Source of the DNA: a virus
Virus record (IMG/VR): IMGVR_UViG_3300022752_003600
Coordinates: 1 to 64,000 of that record
Direction: 5' to 3' (one strand)
DNA: 64,000 nt
This document shows positions 49,101 through 60,500 of this stretch, piece after piece (position 1 is the stretch's first letter; every line of letters starts with the position of its first letter). The notes beneath the pieces were generated by a model. That model was not told where the DNA came from and searched no databases. It saw only the letters and a program-made list of their open reading frames with translations. The position numbers and the translations under genes were made by a program.

Positions 49101-50488
49101 TCGATCGGCGCACGTGGCTGGCCAAGTATTCCTGAGGTGTCAAGCGGCGCGGTGTCCGTATTTCCACCCTCTTGGGCTACGGCTCGTTGCTGCGCGTCTT
49201 CTTCTTTCTCAGTGAGGTTCGCCGCGACGTTCACGGTGTTGCCGTTGTCGAGCTTCACCGACACCTCCTGCGTCGCAGGGTTGATTCCGGTGATGCTTCC
49301 GCGCCCGTTCTTCATGTCTCCGCCGACGACGACTCGAGAGCCCATCGCGGCAAACCTGCCGCCCTTGTCGCGCACCTGACCCTGGGCCTTCTCTGACCGC
49401 TCTTCTGGAGTGTATACTCCAGGAGACTCGTCATCAAGTCCGCCTTCTCCGGCGGCGACCATCGCCATCTCGATCTCGCTCCAGTCAAGTTCATCGAGCC
49501 CGAGCAAGATAAGTTGCGCCTCTTCTGGGTCAATGTCTTCGGCGCGTACCGACATGAATGGTTGCTGGTGAAGTCTTGCGCAGATCGCCATCGCCGAGTC
49601 GGCGTCAACAAGTATGTGGTCTTTTTCTACGCTGTCATACGGGTCATCAAGCGCCTTGTCATACGTCAAGACATCTCCGTCAGTGGTGCCTAGGCTGTCC
49701 CAGTAGCCATCATCCCACACCATGACCGAACCGTCATTCTCAACCTTGTACACGCGGTCGATGCCGCTGCCGTCAAGCCGCACTCTGGCGACAAACTCCG
49801 GACCAAACCCGCTCTCTCCAAGTTCTTTTGCGAGCTTGAACGCCTCTACGTCTCCCCTGAGGCTTACTAGGTCGTTGTAGTCGTCGTACTCTGCATAGTT
49901 TTCATTGACAACGTAGCCACCGGCGCGTACTGACTTTTTCTTCTTGTTTTCGCGCTCGACGATGGCTCGTGCCCAGCGCCACGCCGTGTCACCGCCCCAC
50001 AGCGCCCACGCGATCCGTCCCGCTGACGGGAACCCGTCTTGGCCTGGCTTGTAACCTTTGCCTTTCTTGTCAACCTCGTGCCGTGGAAAGTACTTTGCGA
50101 TGTGACGCACCTTCTCGATGCCGATCTGCCCGCCGCGCGCGAGTGTGCGTGCGGTGTTAACTCCAACAGGCGTTCCTCCTCGTCCGTGCTCTTTCCTCCA
50201 CTTTAGACCTCGCTCGGCCTCGGCCTTTGCGCCGGCTGGGATCGTGTACATGCGCCCGGCTGACGCAACAATCTGGACGCTCAAGTCTGCAAGTGCGCCT
50301 GTCGCAAGGTCAAGTGCCGACTTTGGCACTGGCGTCGGCTCGACCGCCCAGCGGTGCGCGCTTGCAAGCAAAGAAAAGTCGCCTGCGTCGTCAACGATGT
50401 TGTGCGCGATGTCAATGACGACTCCCTGCGCCCGTTGGTCATCTGTAAAGAGCGCAAAGTCGCCAGACACGCCGTATAGTTTAGTCAC
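46160..50488 (-). CDS. Large head polyprotein with prohead serine protease and DUF6582 repeats
   Basis: The 1442-residue protein starts with GTG (AGGAGG 11 nt upstream). Residues ~735-765 have a basic WTRCFRHLVKYMGPRAKGYC motif. Residues ~800-965 match a U35/S78-type prohead protease: GDGHNGSVVVGRID with His860, then FLRGVSADLDQF with Ser908, then ARVMAVTIVPKPAFEQC. Residues ~1010-1180 contain GIWVAGALRPGTTPEQVRAL, as in actinophage capsid maturation proteases. Two DUF6582-like modules (GKALPDGSYPIRN...LKNAIQAYGR) end the protein at ~1275-1340 and ~1390-1435. Most of the first 700 residues are unassigned. It probably cleaves the scaffold part of the capsid protein, and itself. Confidence 0.75.
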   Translation of the reverse strand: MTKLYGVSGDFALFTDDQRAQGVVIDIAHNIVDDAGDFSLLASAHRWAVEPTPVPKSALDLATGALADLSVQIVASAGRMYTIPAGAKAEAERGLKWRKEHGRGGTPVGVNTARTLARGGQIGIEKVRHIAKYFPRHEVDKKGKGYKPGQDGFPSAGRIAWALWGGDTAWRWARAIVERENKKKKSVRAGGYVVNENYAEYDDYNDLVSLRGDVEAFKLAKELGESGFGPEFVARVRLDGSGIDRVYKVENDGSVMVWDDGYWDSLGTTDGDVLTYDKALDDPYDSVEKDHILVDADSAMAICARLHQQPFMSVRAEDIDPEEAQLILLGLDELDWSEIEMAMVAAGEGGLDDESPGVYTPEERSEKAQGQVRDKGGRFAAMGSRVVVGGDMKNGRGSITGINPATQEVSVKLDNGNTVNVAANLTEKEEDAQQRAVAQEGGNTDTAPLDTSGILGQPRAPIDRPKAQIPGALPALSPEDLRTVLYDYPAWVKSMRDKQQAERFETPKPQQPVGDNAPEPEASEYRKGLEERSGKKTILDAKQHPMLKDFFKRKKESALYYSPITSAGAEKYAPTGKERGKALTPETSDVPPMYLALVSPDDPRAVLDLVAIVPKSTMMPSPMTFKRVDGKWEQDTQILADLSSPTPPPVVALDNSTYEDVLKQVDGAMTSSAEFAQGGIDKNRGNAGALVAKGGLDRNRGNAEKLRRYWLYGRGALKIRWNTPGDWTRCFRHLVKYMGPRAKGYCALRHKEATGLWTGDKLHRQIYGFGRNKAFSTDSIVAEERYIQLAALNAESNDVASRVITAGGYTDGPDGCAFYIPLVIPEDIESGDGRKFNKGAIAMRELPLPLLWQIKTGDGHNGSVVVGRIDTMERTEQGIGNATGVFDSGPYGREAERLVKSGFLRGVSADLDQFEADSEKAADVAGGDKKPDKIGGDKINITKARVMAVTIVPKPAFEQCKIQVTEAVEYAPQVIQEDTVIPDGEYTEEMDALAAESIVASGAIAASIPVVPPAGWFTDPKLDKPTPLTVDDAGRVFGHIAAWHVDHIGMTAGTKPPRSKSKYAYFHTGVVRADDGKDYAVGQLTLAGGHAPLEASARDAVKHYDDTASAIADVHAGEDSYGIWVAGALRPGTTPEQVRALRASAPSGDWRPIRGSLELVAVCQVNVPGFPIARALMASGKVHALVAAGAAVLAKLKADDPLLALNKRLEEVEKITKAPLEAQAQAAKARFAEAKAQRAAELAAKSEELSARVASAVGYDEAGYMPMTKRRKLADEGKALPDGSYPIRNVDELKDAIQAYGRGKKSKRAAIRRHIMKRARALDKSDLVPEKWKTASLFIEEDDVSTDELRARVASAKEIAQFADISPKVRERLAKTGKALPDGSYPIRNTSDLKNAIQAYGRANPEDRAKVRRHIVKRARALGKSDLIPENWEEAPKSAKED

Positions 50489-51173
50489 CTGTTACCGGTC
50501 CTCCTGTGATCCACGCGTCGCACGTCCGCGACGCAGCACACTTAAAGTCAAACGCCTCGCAGTAGCCAAGCGCGCCGGCCTCGACCGTCTCCCACGCGTC
50601 TCGTGCAGGGCCACCACCGGACTTCAAGCCCTCGGCGATGCAGTCAAGCATCTTGCTCGTGACGATGAACGCGGCGCAGTTTCCGCAGAGCGACTGCTTT
50701 GCGTCGTCAGGTGAGACAGTCCAGCGATCTGCCTTCTTCTGCCAGAACTCCGTGTTTGGCAGCTTCGGGTTGAGCGGGCCGTATCCAGCGGACTTGATCG
50801 CGTTCTCGCGGTTGCGCAGGTTGAGCGCTACGTCTTGTGTCGCCGGCGGACAGTCTGCCGCGGCCGCCGCCGTGATCGGCATGTCTTCAGGCTCAATGAA
50901 CCTGCGGATGTCGGCCACATTGATCTTCTTTTCGGCCTCTTCCTGCTTGTCAAAAAATGGTATGAACGAAAGCTTGACCCTGTAGGCGGCTGTGTCTTCG
51001 AGCGTCTCTTCCTCGACCTGAGCCCACGCACGCCCGTCACGGATAAACGTTCCGTCTTTTTCCTTACTGTAGAGGACCAAGTACTTGACGGTCTCGTCGC
51101 TCGTGTCTTCTGCAACGTAGAGGAGGTCATCAGGACCAAGAGATGTCGGCCAGACTGCCACTATAGGCTCCAC
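50481..51173 (-). CDS. Hypothetical head-region protein with HiPIP-like Cys cluster
   Basis: The 230-residue protein has a β-rich N-terminus (VKYLVLYSKEKDGTFIRDGR), a Pro/Ala linker, and a conserved C-terminal domain: NRENAIKSAGYGPLNPKLPN, WTVSPDDAKQSLCGNCAAF, and ALGYCEAFDFKCAASRTCDAW. Four to five cysteines in CxxC...C...C...C spacing look like the metal- or FeS-binding domain seen beside phage head genes. Role unknown. It overlaps the protease gene start by 8 bp and the upstream gene stop by 13 bp. Confidence 0.65.
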   Translation of the reverse strand: MEPIVAVWPTSLGPDDLLYVAEDTSDETVKYLVLYSKEKDGTFIRDGRAWAQVEEETLEDTAAYRVKLSFIPFFDKQEEAEKKINVADIRRFIEPEDMPITAAAAADCPPATQDVALNLRNRENAIKSAGYGPLNPKLPNTEFWQKKADRWTVSPDDAKQSLCGNCAAFIVTSKMLDCIAEGLKSGGGPARDAWETVEAGALGYCEAFDFKCAASRTCDAWITGGPVTGD

Positions 51174-51562
51174 ATGGTTCGGTTGTTCAGCAGCATCGTC
51201 TTGAGCTCTTCCATGTTCTTTGGCTTGTTGATCTTATCCGAGCGGCCGAGGGCCCAGTCTGCGTCGCTAAACCTTACCGCTCTTATCTTATACGTGTTTC
51301 CGTAGGCCGAAAAGCGTATATTTGACCGGTCTTCTGCGACCTTGACGGCGTCGAGGTTCTCGACCAGGTACGCCTTGGCGGTCCCGTCTGAGCGCCCGAT
51401 GAGTACCGCTCTGGTCTCATCGCGCCCTGGCGGAGAGATCGAGACTGAGTAGGCCACGCGGTTCTCTCGAGCGCCGCCTTTTCTTCGTACCTCCATGACG
51501 GCCGGAGCCGGCATGATAAAGACCGTTGACTGGTTTTCTTCTACCTGCTTTTCAAACAGCAT
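51161..51562 (-). CDS. Hypothetical protein
   Basis: A 133-residue, mainly β protein (FIMPAPAVMEVRRKGGAREN, TRAVLIGRSDGTAKAYLVEN, NIRFSAYGNTYKIRAVRFSD). No motif recognised. It follows the giant gene by 9 bp and overlaps the next gene, so it belongs to the same transcript. Probably a small structural or assembly protein. Confidence 0.55.
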   Translation of the reverse strand: MLFEKQVEENQSTVFIMPAPAVMEVRRKGGARENRVAYSVSISPPGRDETRAVLIGRSDGTAKAYLVENLDAVKVAEDRSNIRFSAYGNTYKIRAVRFSDADWALGRSDKINKPKNMEELKTMLLNNRTMWSL

Positions 51563-51571
51563 GTCGGTGCC

Positions 51572-54500
51572 TCACGCTTGCGGTTGGGGTGGAGTCTTGC
51601 TGGTTTGCGTGCCGCGTATGAACTTGATATACGCCGGGTCAATATACTTTTGAACAATCGGGTTTTCTAGCGCCTCGTCGTCCTTCGATATGCCGAACGT
51701 GACTACCTGCCTGATTGGCTTGCCACCGATCTCTGTGACGCCGCGGTCTTCAAGAGCTTTTACAAGAGCGTCTTTCTTGTCTCTCGATGACACAAGGATA
51801 AACCCGATGTCGTCATGGCTGACCTCTCCCTTGAACATGACCTCATAAGAGGTTCTCTTGACTTTGCCGATGACGTAGTCTGTGGTCGGCTCAAGTGACT
51901 CTTCAGGCACGGTGCGAAAGCCGAAGTAGTCGCCTTCGTTGGCGTAGAAGTCTATGCGCCGAAACATCGTCTCTGAATCGTATACGAACGTCACTCCCGA
52001 TGTGCTGTTTTCTCCATAAAGTATGTGTGACGCCATTCCGCTGCTCATGTCACTCGGCGTGAAGAACACGTAGTCTGCTCCGCCTGTTTCTATGTCACGG
52101 TACGTAGACTGTCCAAGCGCGCGGCTGCCGTGCAGCGCACGCTGCACTGACGATCGCAGCGCCTGCCCATCTTTAAGCATGTCGGCGATGCCGTTGATGA
52201 CGCCCTGCTGCCCTTCATTGCTCATGCTGCCTCCACTAAAGTTAGTAGTCGTTATTGTGTGGTGAAGCAAGTCGACGCCTGTCTTGTTTCTTATCGCTTT
52301 CCCAAGCGACGGCGGACCGACGATCTCTACCTTTCCGCCGCTACCGATCTTGACGGTGAAGTCTTCTGGTCTGACTCCATATTTTTCAAAGATGCTGTCT
52401 AGCACCTCTCTTCGCCTAGCGGGGTCTGTCACGTACACCGTCGGGTCCGCCTTGCCTCCAAGCACGCTTACCATCCTGTTTTCGATAAGCAGCTGTAGAG
52501 CCTCGCTCGTTCCCGGGCCGGGGTCTCTGACTCCGCCCGCCTGCAGCGCCTTTGCGACCACCTGTGTCGGCGTCCCTTCAGGCACGTCAACTGAAACAAA
52601 GCCGTCAAATGCCTTGAGCGGCGCGTCTCCACTGTTGCGCGAGCGGACGTAATTGATCGTGACGTCGTATCCGTCGACGTCGACGGTCTTCGTCCATGTA
52701 CCGCTTTCTGTGTCGCTGTCTTTCCATTCCACGTCATAGCTAACAGCCGTGTACGTCCCGAGTGTTTGTTCGCCTGGAATGCCTATCTGGATAGAAGGCT
52801 CGTACCTTGCGTTAGGAACGGTTTGGTCACGGTTTACCGTAAAGCCACTGTCTTCTTTGCCTACTACGTCTTTGAAAAAGTCGTCCGACGCCCATGACGT
52901 CAACTTGTACTGGTACCTGGTCTTTGAGACATACTGCGGCCCGCCTCCTGGCGGAGGCGCCATGCCGGTGACAACGTTGATGACCATGTCCTCAATGTCC
53001 GTGCCGTCGCCGAGCGTCTGGACGATGTCAGCTGTGGTGCGGCTGCTTATCTCTTCGTCTCGCTGCACCTTGATTGCGACCGACCGTTGGGTTGCGTCGT
53101 CAATTGAAAGTATCTTTGGACTAGCGGGAGTAGACCAGTCAACCGGATCTGCGTCGATGTCGCGGTAGGCCGGTTTTGCTGGGTCAAACATGCCACCACC
53201 TCTAAAAGGCGCTTTTCGGGCTTCGCGCTCCTTGACTTTGACATATGCCGAGTTGTACCTATGAGAAAAGTCGTATGACTGATATTTAGCGGATTCGATC
53301 ATCCTGTTCACGCGCGTCTTGAGCACAAGCAGCCTGTCAGCTTCGTTAAGAAGCGTGAGCGCGTTCCTGTCTCCTTTGGCCGCGCTTACACTCGCCGCGC
53401 TGCTTACTGCCTTAGCCAAGCGGTTTATGTCTACGACCGACTGAGCTATCTGCTCAGCGCTGGGGCTGTCGGGAGACTTAAACTTGTCGCTCTTTGATAG
53501 CCCCAGCTCAGAGATAGTCTCTGCACGCAGCGCGAGCGCGAGCTTTGTGAGGACGGTGGCGTCGCCGATCCGCTTAGCCAGTAGCCCGATCGCGTAGAGC
53601 GAGTCGCTTTCTTCCGCCGTGGAGGGCTTTTTTCCCGTAGAGTACATCGCGCTAACGACCTTTTCGATATCAGCAAGCTCGCTGGGCTTTCCCGGGAGGG
53701 TGACTCTTAGCGCGTCGTCATTGAGAAGTTTGGCAAGAGACGCGATGCCTTCGTATTTTGTCTTTTTCTTGTCTTCGGCATCAAAATCTGACAGCCACAG
53801 CTCGCTAAGGTCACGTGGGTCGTGCTTCAAGATGTCAAGCGGCGGAAGCGCTGTCGCAGGGGTCCCGTCCTGCGGCGCCCAACGCGTGCCGTTAAGCCGC
53901 TCGTTTGCGGTATACTGAAAAAGTTCATATGCGTCCTGAAGCTGCCTCTTGGTGTCGTTGACTTCTGATCCAAAGTTAACGCCAGGCATAAATCCTTTGT
54001 CAGCTTCCATATGCTGGTCGAATCGGTCCCTAGCCAAAGTGACCAGCTCTTCCATGTCTTTTTTAAGCGTCTCAAGCGTGTACTCTCCTTCCTCAAGCTT
54101 GCCTCTTATGTCGTCGACCTTGTTACGCATATACGTGAAGCCGACTGTGCTCGAGTACGTTGACAGCGCAAAGATGGTTTCAGCGCTCGCCGTGAGGTCA
54201 ACTAGGTCACTTTTTTCCGACTTGGTGGCCTCAGCAAAGGTGATCACAGGAGCGGCGTCTTTGCTTGGCTCTTCGGCTTTTTCTAGCAGGTCTGCGGTCG
54301 GCGCCTCGGGCTCCGGCGCCAAGATCTCGTCTCCGAGTTTTTCTTCTTCGTCCGGGGTCGCCCCCGAGGGGGCCTCAGCTTTTGGGAGCTTACCGTCCTC
54401 GACCGCCTGCTCGTATTTTTCGCGCGCTTTCTTGTCCCAGGTCTTGAAGCCGCCTGTTGCGTCGGAGGGGTCAATCGGCTCGAGCGACCACGTGACCTTG

Positions 54501-57500
54501 TTGATCTTCTTGCCGGTCTTCGAGTCGATCACAAAGACACCGTGCCACTGAGACTTGTTGGCGTACCTATCGACGACGCCCTCAAAGCCGTTCTTACCGC
54601 GGACGAGCATGCCAGGCTTGATGATCGTCGTGCCGTCCTTAGCGACGCCGAGCACGCGACCTGTCTTCGGATCTGTCGCTCCCATCGGCGGCAGGTCTGG
54701 GTCTTGCACCGGCTCAAACGCCTTGCCGCTGAAGACGTCACGGGCGCGCTCGATCTCTGTCGCGATGTAGTCTAGGTCGTCGTTTTTCCTGTCGAGTCCG
54801 CCGATGACCTTGTCAAGCTCGGCCTGGGCCTCGTCGGCGTCGATGTCACCCTTGCGGAAGCGCTTGATGACGTCTTTCGCGGCGTCGGCAGCCTTTTTTG
54901 CGTTTTTCTTAACGATGAGCTTGACACCGGGGTCCTCGTCGACGACCTGAAGCGCGTCATTGACGTCCTTCTCCGCGTCCTTGAGCGCCTTGGCGACCTG
55001 CTGCGTAGTGACGTCGACGCCGTCTTTGCTCGGGACCTCCTGCGGCGCGCTGTCTGTCGGCTTGGCCTGGACCTTCCTAATCAGCGCATCGACAGACGGG
55101 ACCGAGCACGGTCCGTTTTCTGGTCCGACGGCCGCGGTTAGTCCTGAGCCGCCGCAGTTGAGTGCCGCACGAACGGCCTTGTCAGTCTCAAACCTCGCGA
55201 GCTCGTCACGCCACGCCTCGATCTCCTCTGGAGACGCGTCAGGCGAGATCTCTGGTCTGTGCAGCGGCTCAAGGTCGCCCTTCGGCGGAGTCTTTCCACC
55301 TCGTGCGACGTCATTGACGTCGTCGACCCCGAACTCAAGACGCTGCGACTTGCCACCTGGATAGTAGCCTTGCACGCTAATCTTTCCGTCTGGCGTCTCG
55401 TCGTCGACAAACGCGCTCTCGACGACAAACGAGCCGTCGTCAAGGATGTCTCCAGCTCGAAGCTCACGAGCCGACACTTTTTCAGTGGTTGTAACGACCG
55501 GCATGTCGTCGGACTCGTCGACACCTAAGATGCGTCGCAAGATGTCGGCGCGGCGGTTACGCAGTCGGATCTTGAGCATCGAGGCCATCTCTGGGTCGCT
55601 GACGATCGAGTCAACGACAGCGTCGACAGCCTCTGGCTCGATCGCACGCAGCCTGTTGGCCTGGTCTACAAGCTCTTGGTCGGTGATGCCGCCAAAGATC
55701 CTCGAGTTTTGCGGATTGAGGTCTCGGTCGCGCAGCGTGTCGAGCTCGCCGACCGAGTCGCCAAAAGCGCCACCCTTCGGTGCGCCTCTCGCACGAAACA
55801 CGAGCGCGCCACCCGGGTCAACGCGGACAGGGTTGCCATCCGCGTCAGACATGACGTTGTCGTACACGAGGCCTGCGACGTCCCAGTTGGCGAGCCACGC
55901 GTCGACGACAAAGCCGTCACGCAGCTTCTTGATGTAGTCTTCGTCATAGAGCCGATCTTCAAGCTCGTTTGTCGCTCCGGGGATCAGTGGAGAGACGATG
56001 CGCGTGCCCTCTGACGAGTCGCCGAGCAGCGTGCGCGCCGCCGGCGTGCCGGTTAGCTCGTAGAGCGCCGCGGCAAGCGCCTCGTTCTCTGCGTGCGCCT
56101 GCGACTTGGGAACCTTGACGTAGTACTCGTTGCCGTCTGGGTCTCGGTAGAAGCCGCCCTCGTTGGAGCCGGCCTGGCCGCTGTACATCTCCCAGTCATC
56201 GACGTTGGGGCGCGTGTCCTCGAAGATGTCTTCCTCACTCGGGGCCTCTGCCTTGCGTGCTGACTTTTTGATCGTGACAACGTACTTTGGCTTGCCGCGA
56301 CCCAGTGGATCTGGAACTTTTTTGACGTCTGTGACCTCGTATGTTCCGACACCGAGGTGCTCTTTTTCTCCAAACCACGACACGCCTGAGATAGAGAACG
56401 AGTCTAAGTCGCCGGGTTCCGCGACAAACACGAACTGAGCGTCGTTATTTTCAGGCCTGAACAGCATCGCGCTGGCGAATCCCTTGCCTGTCAAGTCATT
56501 TTCAGTAAATGAGCGCGAGTCCATCGGAAACGTAGCGCCGACTGTCAGGTACGTTGACGCAAGCGGATCGTCTTCTGAGACACCGATTGAGCGTGACAGA
56601 CGCACAGTGTTTGGAGCCGCAGCGACCCTGCTCAGTCGGTACAACGCGGCCGCAGTAGAACCGTCGTCAAGGTCGCCTTCTCCGTTTGCGATGCGGTTGC
56701 GCCCGGCGACAAACTCTGGAAAGCCGCCGTACTCTTCAATCAATGTCGCGTACGCGTCTTCTATGTCAACACTGTCGAGGCCTTCTGCATTTTCAATAGC
56801 TCGACTGACGATGCCTAAGATTGAAGCCGGATCCGCGTTGAGGTCCGGTCCGTCTTCAAGCGTGCCGCTGCTGTCACCGCCGTCTGCGCTCATGACGACG
56901 CCCCACAGCGCACGGAACGCCTCGCGCTGCTGCGCCGTGCCGCGTGACCACGGCAGGTACCTTGTCAACAGGCCTACAAGGTTTTCTTCGTCTAAGCCAC
57001 CAGACTCGGCCGTTTCTTTGATTGTTGATGCGATCTCAACGATGCCAGAGTTTGTCTCGTCTCCATACTCGTCCATGAGGTCGACAGCTCGCTGCGCGCT
57101 GTTTGGCCTGCCGAGTTCTCGGTTTAGCGACCTAGCCAGATCAATCTCTTCGCGACGAGACTTCGGGCCGGTCGGCGCGAGCTCCGGCGCCTCGTCGGGG
57201 CCGACTCTCATGTCATCGCGGACCTGGCGGACCTTGTCTGCGTTGACCGGCTCATCAAGCAACGAGTCATAGAGGCCGGCGAGTACCATGTCGGCGTCAA
57301 GACCTTGCTGCTGGAGCGCCTCGTATAGCGCCTCGGCCGGGACGAGCTCGTCTCCGTCATCAAACGGCATCAGACCTTCACCGCTGGCCGGCTGGCCGCC
57401 GTCCGGCAAGACAGCCTCTCGCAGCGCTCGACCTAGCGTCGCGGCGTCAAACTTACTAGCGAGGACGGCTGGGTCATCAGTGTAGTCCTCGGCGCTCTCG

Positions 57501-60500
57501 GTCGTACGCCCACGTGGCGTAAACAGGTCAAAGATGCGCGGCTTGTACGCGCCGTTAGGCACCGTGAACAGCTCGTCAAACTCGGCGTCGCCTGGAGCCT
57601 CGGCGCCCTCCTCGGGGAGGACCTCCGGAGTGGGTGGAACGGTGTCTCCTGCGCCTTTGAGCAGTGAGTTGATGGCGCGCTCAGAGCGGCGCTTGGCCTC
57701 CGTCGCCGTGATCTCTCCTCTGGCGAGGCGCTCAAAGTCAGCCTTGATTGAGTCATACACCCGGTCTTTTTGCGGGCTGTCTGGGACGTCGGCCATGACC
57801 TGCGCCAGCTCGTCGAGTTCTGTCGTCGGGTCAAGCTCGCCGCTCTCGATTCCATCAAAGCGCGGCAGTAGGTCGTCGACGATGCTTCTGTAGGTGTCGT
57901 CGTCGATCTTGCTGTCGGGTTTTCGAGCCTCAAGAAGCGCGTCAACCTCGCGACGAAGCGTGAGTATCTCGTCTTTGCTCAGGAAGTTTTCTTCTCCGAT
58001 AGAGTCAACGGCCTCTCGGATGTCAAGCCCCGATGGATCATCGCCAAGCTCATCCAAGACAATCTGTGCGATGCCCTTGATCTCGTCTTCTTTGGACTCT
58101 GGCATCTCGCCTTCGGCCTCGCGCTGGGCGACCAACTCGTCGACCTTTTCGTTGAGGCGCCTGATCTTTTCTGGAGACGGTAAGACTCTGTTTACGACGT
58201 CGTCGACCGCCTCCTTGCGGTCTTTTCCACCCACGATCTCGTCAACGATGTCATAGGCCGCTTCGTCTGGGTCAAAGTCAAAGGCGCCGAGTGCGCGAGA
58301 CGGATAGTCAGCCTCGGTGCGCATGTCATCAAACGCCGAGTCTTGCAAGATCTCGTCAAGTTCGCGCAGGTGCTGGAGAGCCTCGTTCCAGATCCCGCGG
58401 TCATACGCGTCTTTAAACTCAGCATACTTGGCCAACGCCGCCTCGGCCTCCGGCGTACCTTTCTCTTTGAGGACAGGCACAAGTCCGCGGTTTCCTGCCG
58501 CGTCCGTCTGTTCATCTTCTGCGACGTCAATGAAGTACCCGCCGATCTCATAGACCTCAACCTGCTCGTCCTCGGACAGCATGGCGGGCGCCGCCGGAGC
58601 GCCCTCCTCGGGGAGCTCAGGCGCCTCAGGCGCGGCCATCTTCGCGGCGGCGTCATCAGCGAGCTTCGCGTAGTCAGAGTAGTCTCTGTCAAAGTTCTTT
58701 CGTGACGCTTCGGCAAATCGCTCAATCGCAGCCCGTGCAGCCACGGCGTCTCCCGCGTCGACTGCCGTCTGGACATCTCTCAGCGCGTCACGCTGGTCAA
58801 AGTAGTATTCACTCATGTCAGGGTCACCTGACTTCAGCTCAGACCTAATCGACTCAAAGATCGACTTGGTCGACCCTGTCTTCTTGTCTCGGATGTGTCC
58901 AGAGCCAGGTCTGTTGACCTCAGCTAGGAAGCTCTTTGCCTCATCTAAGCCATCGGCTGCTGGGACCTCAGGCGCGGCTGGGGCCTCAGGCGTCGGAGTT
59001 GGAGCGCCGGCGCCTGACTTCGTGATCTTTGACAACGTGAACTGCTTTGTCTTCTCGCTGCCGACCTCGTTGCCGACGATGTTGACGTTGCCGTTCTTTG
59101 GGTTAGTCCAGTAGGAGGGCTTGCCGTCCTTCGTCACCTCTGGGAAGACGACGCGCGTCTTGCCGTTGTAGTCAAACGTGATCGGGACGTTGTCGTCGAT
59201 CGCCTTTTGAAGCTGCTCGTCGAGGTCGCCGGCCGGGTCAAAGCGAAGCGCGTTTTCTGGCACCGAGACCGGCGCCTCCGGCTGCTCGCCTGGCGCCTGC
59301 GGGGCCTCGATCTTGTCGAGCGTGAATGACTTCGTGTTGCCGTCGGAGTCCTTGCCGAGGAGGTTGCGCTTGCCTGACTTCTCGCCTGTCGAGATCTTCT
59401 CTGGCGTGACGATGCGCTCCTTGCCGCCGTAGCTGAAGCGGACCTTCTTGCCGTCCTTGACGGCGTCAGAGACCTGTGACGTGATGTTCTTTGCCGGGTC
59501 AAGGTCGACGACCTCCCCCTGCGCGCCGCGCTCCTTCGCCGCCTCTGCCTCGATCAGCTTTGCGTAGTCGTCTTGGTCATCGAGCGCGCCCTTCGAGATG
59601 TCAGCCCACGAGCGGCTGCGCATGACCTCGCTGCCGGGCTTGTTTGTCGCAAAGTCAGTGCGGCGCAAGACAAGCTCGCCGTCTGATGTCTGCTCGACAA
59701 AGTAGCCGTCGGCTGAGCGCCACAGCTTAGCTGAAACTGGAGACAGCTTTTGCAGCTCCTTCGGCTTGATGGATTCCCAGCCGTCAGGCGTGTCTTTGCG
59801 CTTCAGCGTAGACGCGTCGATCGCGTCTTTGTCGACGCCTGTGATAGTGCGCTTTGCTCCCTTTACCGGAGTGATGATCGCCTTGACCCCGGTACCTTTG
59901 TTTGCAGGCAGCGAGTAGATGCCGTCTGGCAGGTCTGGGTCACCGATGACCTCGATGTCAATGTCGTTGTCGCCCGATGACCCGACGACGCGACCCGAGA
60001 GCGACCGAAATATGTTTCCGACCTTGATGTTGAAGTTAAACCCGCCGCCCATGAACGCAAAGCGGCCTCTTAGATCACGACGCTGGAGCTGAGCGCGTAT
60101 CCTGCGCGCCGCGATCGAGTTTCCGCCGATGAGGCTAAGCGCTCCGGCGACAATCGCCTCTGCGTTGTCGATCGTCAGCCAGAGCGGCACAGACGAGCGC
60201 GGTGTCGCGGCGAGTCGAGCGAACAGGTAGCCGCGCTCAGGCGTCAGGTAGTCAGCCGCGTGCGCGGCCGCGACGAGCGGCCGCAGCTCGTCATCGACGA
60301 GCGGGTCGGCCGCGTACCAGCGCGCTCGTGCGTGACGAAGCGCGCCGGCTGTCATCGAGTTCGGCTTTGCTGACATCGGGTGCCCGACCGGGAGCAGGTC
60401 AGCGTGCTTGTACGCGTCGATGACGTCCTTGCCGCGGGTCGCAAACTCGATGAACGCGTTGACCGCGCGGATCGCGCCGAAGGCGCGTGCGGCGGAGAAC

